Shown here: positions 53,101 to 62,100 of the stretch, one piece after another
Layout: every line of letters begins with the position of its first letter
How positions within the stretch are numbered: position 1 is the first letter of the stretch
DNA from: Trinickia fusca
Lineage (GTDB): Bacteria; Pseudomonadota; Gammaproteobacteria; Burkholderiales; Burkholderiaceae
NCBI RefSeq assembly: GCF_003628145.1
Contig: NZ_RBZV01000004.1
Span: 420,998 to 484,997, forward strand
Reading direction: 5' to 3'
Length of the DNA: 64,000 nt
Notes under the pieces: generated by a model
Database searches by the model: none
Told to the model about the DNA's origin: nothing
What the model saw: only the letters and a program-made list of their open reading frames with translations
Made by a program: the position numbers and the translations under genes

Positions 53101-56100
53101 CGCAGTACGGCACGAGCTATACGTATGACGCAGCGGGGCGCCGCACGAGCGCGCTCGATGCCGCGGGCAACAAGACGCTGTTCTTCTACGATCAGGACGG
53201 GCGTCTCACGCACACGGTCAACGCGCTGGGCGAAGTCGAAGAGCGTCAGTACGACGCGCTGGGCCAACTCGTGGGCACGGTGCACTACGGCACGCGCATT
53301 GCGTTGCCGGGCTTGAGCGGTGGGCTTGAGAGCGCGGCGCTCGCCAATGCGCTCAACGCGATCCGCAATCCGGCGCTCGACAGCCGCACGACCGTCACGT
53401 ACACGGCCACGGGCCTGGTCGCCTCGTCGAAGGATGCGCTGGGCAACACGAGCGCGAACAGCTACGACGCGTTCGGCGACGTTCTGTCGACGAGCACGCC
53501 GATCGATGCGACGCATGCGCTGACACGCACCTTCACGTACGACCATCGCGGTTTGCAGACGAGCGCCACGTCCGACCCTCTGGGCACGGCCGCCGCAACG
53601 TCGACGCAATACGATGCCTTCGGCCGCGCGATCCGCACGGTCGATGCGAACGGCAACGTGCGCACGCAGCGCTACGACCGCCTCGGTCGCGTGGTGCAAA
53701 CCTTCGATCCGACGAACGCGAACGTCGTGACGACCTACGACGCGTTCGATCGTGTGCTGACCAAGACCGATGCGTCGGGCACGGTCACCTACAGCTACTC
53801 GACGGCGGGCCGTAGCCTGACCGTGAAAAGCGCCGAGGGCGTGACCGTCACGACGGTGCACACGCGCAACGGCCAGATCGCGAGCGTGACCGATGGCCTG
53901 GGCAACGTCACGCAGTACACGTACGACAAGAACGGCAACCTGATTCAAACGAGCACGCCGCTCACGCAGACGACGAGCCAGTACGACGCAGCGAACCGCC
54001 TGATCCAGAGCACGGATGCAAACGGCAATGTCGTCAACTTGACGTATGACGCGGCGAACCGTTTGTTCACGCGTATCGTCGACCCGACCGGACTGAAGCT
54101 GACGACGACGTATCAATACGACGCGAAGGGCCAGCAGATCTCGGCAACGGACCCGAACGGGGTGGTCACGCAGATTCGCTACGACGCGAAGGGCCAGAAG
54201 CTGAGCCAGACGGTCGACGCGGGTGGCCTGAACCTGGTCACGCAGTACAGCTACGACGCGCGCGGCAACACGCTGACGGTGACGAGCCCGGGCGGCACGG
54301 TCACGCAGTACGTCTACGACACGCTGGGCCGTCGTATCGAACAGCACGTCGATGCGAGCGGGTTGAACCTCGTCACGCACACGGCCTACGACAAGAACGG
54401 CAACGCGGTGACGGTCACCGATCCGAACGGCAACGTGACGCGCAACGTGTACGACGCCGATGATCGGCTGGTCTATACGATCGACGGCGCCGGCAACGTC
54501 ACGCAGACGACGTACGACGCAGCAGGCCACGTCGCGCAGACGACGACCTATGCAACGCCGATCTCACTCGCCAACCTTGCGCAAGCACCGGCGATCGCCG
54601 ATGTGCAAGCACGCGTGGTGGCGAACGCAGCGACCGATGTCACGCAACTGCGTCGCTACGACCACGATGGACGCCTGACGTGGACCATGAACGGGGCGGG
54701 CGGCTTGGTCAACTACGTCTACGACGCGAACGGCAACGTGACCAAGCGCACGGCGTACGCGAACCACCTGTCGGCGAGCGACCTGGCTGCACTCGAGCAA
54801 TCGGGCGGCGTGCCCGCCCCGATCGCGGACCCCGCACACGATCTCGTCGACCAGACGTTCTACGACGCGCTCAACCGCGCGGTCTGCACGGTCAACGCGG
54901 CCGGTGGCGTCACGCGGACGCAATACGATGGCAACGGCAACGTGATCGACCGTGTTTCGTCGGCGGCCGTCGTCACGCTGACGCAGCCGCTGACGCTGGC
55001 CGCGATCAACGCGCAGCTCGGCGGTGCGGGCCCGCTCGACGCGCACGTGCACAACGCGTACGACAAGGCGAACCGGCTGGTCTACACGGCCAACGGCGTG
55101 GGTGCCGTTACGCAGAACATTTACGACGCAGACGGCAACCTGATCCGCACGATCGCCTATGCGACGCCGCTCAATCCGCAGACCCTCTCGACGGTCGCGT
55201 TGTCGTCGGTGACGAGCAGTGCCGACGATCGCGTGACGACGTTCGCGTATGACGCGGCGGGCCGCCAGGTCTTCGCCGTCGATGCGATGGGCGGCGTGGC
55301 GCGTCAGGTGTTCGACACGAACGGCAACGTCGTCGCACGCACGAACTACGCGAACCGTCTGGCGAATGTGGGCCTTGCCACGCCGACGACACTCGCCGCG
55401 CTGCAAGCCGCCGTCATTGCCGATGCCGTCAACGACCGCACGACGCGTGCCGTGTTCGACACGGCGAACCGCCAGGTGATGGCGATCGATGCGCTCGGCA
55501 ATGTCACACAGAACTGGTACGACGCGGCTGGCAATGTGCTCGTGACGCGTGCGTACGCGCATGCAATCGACACGAGCAAGCTGCCGGCCATCGCACTGCC
55601 GTCGAACGTAGCGGCGTTGCTGCAAGCCGATGCGGCTAACGACCGAGCAAGGGCCTTCGCGTTCGATGCGGCCAACCGTCAGGTGTATGTCACCGATGCG
55701 TTCGGCTACGTCAAGGAGACGCGCTATGACGGTACGGGGAAGATCACCCGGACCACGCAATATGCGACGGCCATCGCGTCCAGCACCGCGAGCACGAACG
55801 CGTTGGCCGTGGCGGCAGCGCTCAAACCGAACGCCGCGCTCGATCGCACCGACAGCTTCGCCTACGACGGTGCCGGCAACCTGATCTCGAGCACCGACGC
55901 GCTGGGCGCCACGGAGACGTACGCCTACAACGGTCTCGGCAAGAAGATCGCGTTCACGAACAAGAAGGGCGCGGTCTGGAACTACGACTACGACGCGGCA
56001 GGCCGTCTGCTTCAGGAGACGGGGCCGGCTATCGATGTAGCGACCGTCACGGCGGCTGCCAACGGTACGCTGTCGGTCAACGCTGCGCAAAGCGGCGCCG

Positions 56101-59100
56101 CGCGCATCGTGACGCGCATGGGGTACGACGGGCTCGGCAATCTGCGCTCGCGTACCGAGGCCTACGGACGGCCCGAGGCGCGCACGACCACCTATTCGTA
56201 CGATCCGCTGGGCCATCAGATCGGCACTTCGGTCACGGGCCTGACCGTGTATGCGCCGGGCGCCGACAATCTGGCCACGAACGGCGCGACGGGATTGGCG
56301 ACGCGCACGGAAACGGCCGCGCAGCGCAGCACCACGGTTGTCTACGACGTGTTCGGCGAAGCCGTCGCGAACCTCGATGCAGTGGGGGCAGTCAGCTACA
56401 AGGTCTACGACAAGACCGGTCATGTCGCGTACGACGTCGACGCGCTCGGCTACGTAACGAGCTACACGCGCAACGCGTTCGGCGATACGACGGGCCTCAC
56501 GCGCTATGCAAGCACGGTCTCGGTCGGCAGCGACGTCACCAAGCCGGTCTCGGCCGCCACGGTCACGGCGGCGCTGAACGCCGCGGGCGTGGATCACAGC
56601 GCAGACCGCCTGCTGACGACGAGCTACGACCGTCTCGGTCGCGCGGTGCAAGTCGTCGAGCCCACGGCGTACAACTACGATTCGAGCGCCCCGGCCGGCC
56701 AGCAATATTTCTCGGCGGGCAAGACGACGAAGACCGAATACAACGCGTTCGGCCAGGTCGTGCGCACATCGGTGCTCAAGAACGCGCTGACCAACGTGTG
56801 GACGGCGAACGTCTCGTACTACGACCTGGGCGGTCGTCAAATCGCGACCGTCGACGCGATGGGCAACCTGACGGCGAGCAGCTACGACGCCGCCGGCAAC
56901 CTCACGGCGCAGACCGAGTACGCGACGGCGATCGCCGCGGGTTCGTGGAGCCTGACCGGCTATACGCTGCCGACCGCGAACGCGGCGGACCGCACGACAC
57001 AGTACGGCTACGACCGACTCGATCGCAAGATCAGCGAAACGCGCCTGAACGTACAGTACAGCGACACGGCGAACGGCAACAGCACGACCGGCAATCTGAC
57101 GACGACGTACGGTTACGACGCGCTCGGCAATCAGACGCGTGCGACCGACGCGTACGGTGCGTCGACCTATACGTACTACGACGCGCTGGGCCGTACGGTG
57201 GCGATCGCCACGCCGACGCGCAACAGCACCGTCGGCGGCACGGCGCTGACGCCGCTCTCGGTGTTGCGACGCGACGCCTATGGCAACGTCGTCGCGAAGA
57301 TCGACTATGCGCAAGGCGCGTCGAGCGCGACTGAAGCCGGCTACACGGTGGCGGGCGCGAGCGCGGCCGACCGCACGAGCTTCACGCAGTACGACAGCGT
57401 CGGCAATGCGATCCAGAGCACGGATGCGACGGGTGTCACACACTACGCGTCGTTCGACGCGGCGGGCCATCTCGTCAAGCAATGGCAGGCCGTGTCGGGC
57501 AACGACGGCGTGACGCACACGCTGTTCGAGGCCTTCCAATACGACAAGCTGGGCCGGCAGACCGACGTCGTCGATCCGGCGCCCAACCAGCCAGGCGCTG
57601 GTCTCGTCGATACGCACGTCACCTTGAACGCGTTCGGCGAAACGGTCGCCAAGAGCCTCAACGGCGCGCAGGTCGAATACTCCGACTACGACACCGCCGG
57701 CCGTGTGTGGCGCACGAACACGGGCGACGGCGTCGACAAGGTCATGCTGTATGACCTGCAAGGGCACAACACGGCGACGATCGAAAGCTCGGGCGCCTGG
57801 ATGAACAACGTGAGCCTGCGCGCGTTCGGCTCGGCCGATCAGGTCGCGCAGGTGGCCGGTGCGCGCCGCACCGATGTCGTCTACGACGCGCTGGGCCATG
57901 CGGTGCAGCAGATCGGGTCGCAGCGCGTCGATACGATGGGCGGCGCGACGATCTTCAGCATGTCGAGCCATGCCACGATCGCCTCGAGCGCTTCGCCCGT
58001 ATTGGGCGAAGACGGCCACCCGGCCGTCGACGAAGGCAGCCATGTGACGGGCTGGACCGGCACGAACCAGCTCGCGCTGTCGTGGACCCCGCTCAGCGCA
58101 CTGGGCGCGGGCGACGTGAAGGTGCACGTCGAATACCTGACGGCCAGCGCCGCGGTAGCCTACGACGAACAAGGCCATCCGAGCGCGTGGCAGGCCGGTG
58201 TCGCGGGTTCGCGCGATGCGCTGTACACGGGCGATGCGGCGGCGCAAGCCGCGGGCGGCGTTACGCTGACCTGGCAAGATCCGCAGAACACGACGAACGG
58301 CGGTATCGGCAAGGTCACGCGCGTGACCGTCTACAAGAAGGACATCAACGGCAACTGGCAGGTCGTGCTCGATCAGGGGGCGACACCGCCCAGCGATGCG
58401 ATCCTCGTCGCCACGCCGAACGATCCCGCCACGCAGGTTCAGGTGCAGGTCGCGGCGAACGGCACCAACGGCTGGTTCGCGTTGTCGACGATCAACTTCG
58501 GCGACGCGCTGCGCGCCGATACGACCGGCCTGCCTCCGGGCGGCTATCAATACCGCGTGCTGACGACGGCGCCGGGGCAGGCGACGGCCGTGGCGCTGTC
58601 GGGCTCGCTGAGCGTCGGCGGCATCACGCTTGCGCCGATCGGCACGTCGATCAGCTACGGTCCCGCTGGGGCCGGTCAGCTCGCCTGGCAAACGCCGGGC
58701 GCGGGCGTCGATCAGATCCTGCGCTATCGCGTGCAGGGCACGTCGAACTGGAACACGCTGCCCGTCACGTCGCGCGCGAACAATATCGATGCAGTCGATA
58801 CGTCGGGCCTGCCTGGCGGTGCGTACGACTTCGAACTGCTGTGGACGCACAGCGGCGACAGCACGCCTTACGCGCATGCAACGGGCTCGCTGAGCGTCAG
58901 CAACCCCATACCGCCTCGCTACGTGCCGCCCGTCAACTTGCCGAACATCACGGGCGTGACGGTCGGCACGGGTCAGGTCGGCGGCACCGTCACGGGCTAC
59001 GACGAATCGGGCGAGCCGATTTACGCGACGACCGAATCCGGCGCGATCATCGGCGCCACGCAATCGAACGTCATTCAATGGCCGCAGGCAGGCGCGCCCA

Positions 59101-62100
59101 CGAAGGTCGTCTTCCAGTACCGCGCCGCGGGCGCGTCGGCATGGACGCCGCTGACGGTCTACACCTATCCGTCGGGCAACACCGAATCGGGCGCACAGGT
59201 GGGCACGCAGCGCGTCGACATCGGCAAGATTGCCCCGGGCAACTATCAGTACCAGATTCTGCTGATGGGCCCGAACGGCGCACCGACGGCACAGGCAACC
59301 GGCAATCTGACCGTCAATGGACAGGGCCCGGGGCACTATGAGACGCACAACGTCCAGGTGCAGGTGCCCGTCACCGTCAATCCGCCGGCGCCGTCGAACT
59401 ACATCACGGGCTGGACGCGCGCGACCTATAGCGCGCCGATCGCGACCTACGACGAGAGCGGCAACGCGATCCTCGCGCCGCACTATCAGTGGCAAGGCAA
59501 CGTCGTGGTGGCGGTGCCCTATACGGTCACGCAGATCACGGGCTATACGACGCAGACCTATCCGGTGCAGGTACCCGTACGCGGCGATCCGATCATCCTG
59601 CGCGACGAGAACGGGCAGCCGATTCGCGACGAGTCGGGCAACATTCAGTATGCCCGCGACGAGTCCGGCAACATCGAATACACAACGAAGTACGTGACGC
59701 AGTACCAGACGCGTCAGGTGCCCGTCTACGGCAACGTCACGGTGACGCCGCCCGATCCGAGCCGCTACATGACGGCGCCGAGCAAGCCGATCTACGGCGC
59801 GCCCGTCGTCGTGGGCACGGACGAAAGCGGCCATCCGATCCTCGGCCAGCATTACCAGTGGCAGGGCAACGTCATCGTCGGCGTGCCGTACACGGTCATG
59901 CAGACGCAGACCCAGCAGCAGCAGGTCTGGGTGCCGGGCACGACACCGCCGCCGTCGATCGCTTCCACGACACCGCCGTACACCCCGGGCTATACGATCC
60001 CGGGCACGCCCAAGGGCTTTGGCGTGGGTATTTCGACGGGCTCGAACCCGCAGGCGATCAGCATCGCCGGCAGGGATGGCCTCGCCGCGGCGGGCAGTGC
60101 GTCGTACGCGACCAATGCGCGTCCGGTCGTCAATCGCACCGTCGACCGTTGGGGCAACGTGCTGTCGATCAGCGATCCGCGCTCGGGCGCCTGGGTCACG
60201 ACGTATCGCTACAACGCGAACAATCAGCTCATCGAACAAGATCAGCCGAACAGCGACGGCGTTCAGGGCGCAGGGCCGGTGCAACGTATCGCCTACGACC
60301 GTCTCGGCAGACAAGTGGCCGTGGTCGATGCGAACGGGCACGTGAACGGCAAGCTCTACGACGCGGCCGGCAACGTCACGGCGGAAGTGCACGCCGACGG
60401 CGGCGTTCTGCGCCATGCCTACAACGCGTTCGGCAACGAAGTGCGGCTCATCGATGCACTGGGCAACTCCACGACCTACGCGTACGACAACCTCGACCGC
60501 TTGATCTCGACGACGCACGGCGTAGTCGGCGTCTATACCGTCGACGGCAACAACAACCTGCAATTGCAGGCGACGCGCAACCTCGTCGAGAGCACGGGCT
60601 ACGACCAGGCGGGCCGCAAGCTGTGGACGTCGAACGGCAACGGCGAAGTCGTGCGTTACGACTACGACCTGCGCGGCAACATCGTCGCGACGACGCAGCC
60701 GCTGGGCCAGGTCACGCGCGATGCCTACGATGTCGAAGGCCACAAGATCAGCGAAGTCGATGCCAACGGCAGCACGGCGACGTGGCGCTACGATCATTTT
60801 GGCCAGCTGCAGGCCCATACCGACATCGGCGGGGCGAACTACAGCTATACGTACGACGGTGCACGGCAGCTGATCGCGCAATCGAACTCGCGCGGCCAGA
60901 ACCAGACGATGCAGTACGACGCGGCGGGCCAGCTCACGGCAATCGTCGACAACGCAGTGGGCCAAGTCACGACCTACGCGTACAACGCCGCGGGCCAGCA
61001 TGTGCGCGAGAGGACCGTGCAAGGCGGCATCGTCTACCAGGACAGCCATCTCGCGTACGACGCGCTGGGCAGGCTGCGCGACGTGGCCGATACGCGCGTG
61101 CACTTGTCGATCGACTACGACAACGTGGGCAACCGTCTGCACGAGCACACGCACGTGCTGAACAATCAGGATGCGGCGCGCGACAGCGACCTCTGGTACG
61201 CCTATGACGCGATGAACCGGCAGACGGTGGTCGACGGCACGTCGCCGCAAGGCGGCATCGTGCAAGGCCAGGGCCACCTGATCGGCTACGACCTGAACGG
61301 CAACCGCACGAGCGATACGTCGATCGGTGCGCGCATTACGTCGGGCGGCGGCAACAGCTACGTGGCCGGCTACACGATCGACGGCTCCAATCAGACGCTG
61401 CTCGACGAATCGGGCCGTCCGATCCTGAACGTGTCGACCGATGCGCATGGCCGCACGTATTACGGCCTCGACGAATCGGGCAACCCCATCTACGTGACCG
61501 CGATTCACTCGACGACGCCGATCACGTACAGCGCGAGCACGGGGGCGACGACCGAGCAATACACGTACGACGCGGTTGGACGCATCAGCCAGATCTTCCG
61601 CGATGGCACGCCCGTCGACACGCGTTACTACGACGGCGCGGGCCGCATGGTGCAAAGCGGGCCGGCGGGATCGCTGTCGCTGTCCTATACGAACCTGCTC
61701 GGCAGCGCGAGCACGCCTGGCGTGCAGACGACGATCAACCGCTTCGACGCGAACGGGCGCATGCTGCATCAACGCGTGCTGAAGGCCAACGGCGCGGCCG
61801 ATCACGAGACGAACTACGACAGCTACGACAACGTCGGCAACCTGCTGCAGTACCGCTTCTTCAACCAGGACGGCTCGGCCTATACGAACACGTACCAGAC
61901 GACGCTCGTCAAGTACGAGGGCTACAAGGAAGGCACGGTGCACGGCACGAGCACGGTACTGCAGCCGGGCACGACGACCGATGGCTACGACGTGAACGGT
62001 AACCTCGTCGCCGTGACGGACGCGACGCAGGCGGCCAACAACCGCACGTTGGTGAACGACGCGCAGGGACATGTGCTGTTCCGCAATCAAGGCGGAAACA

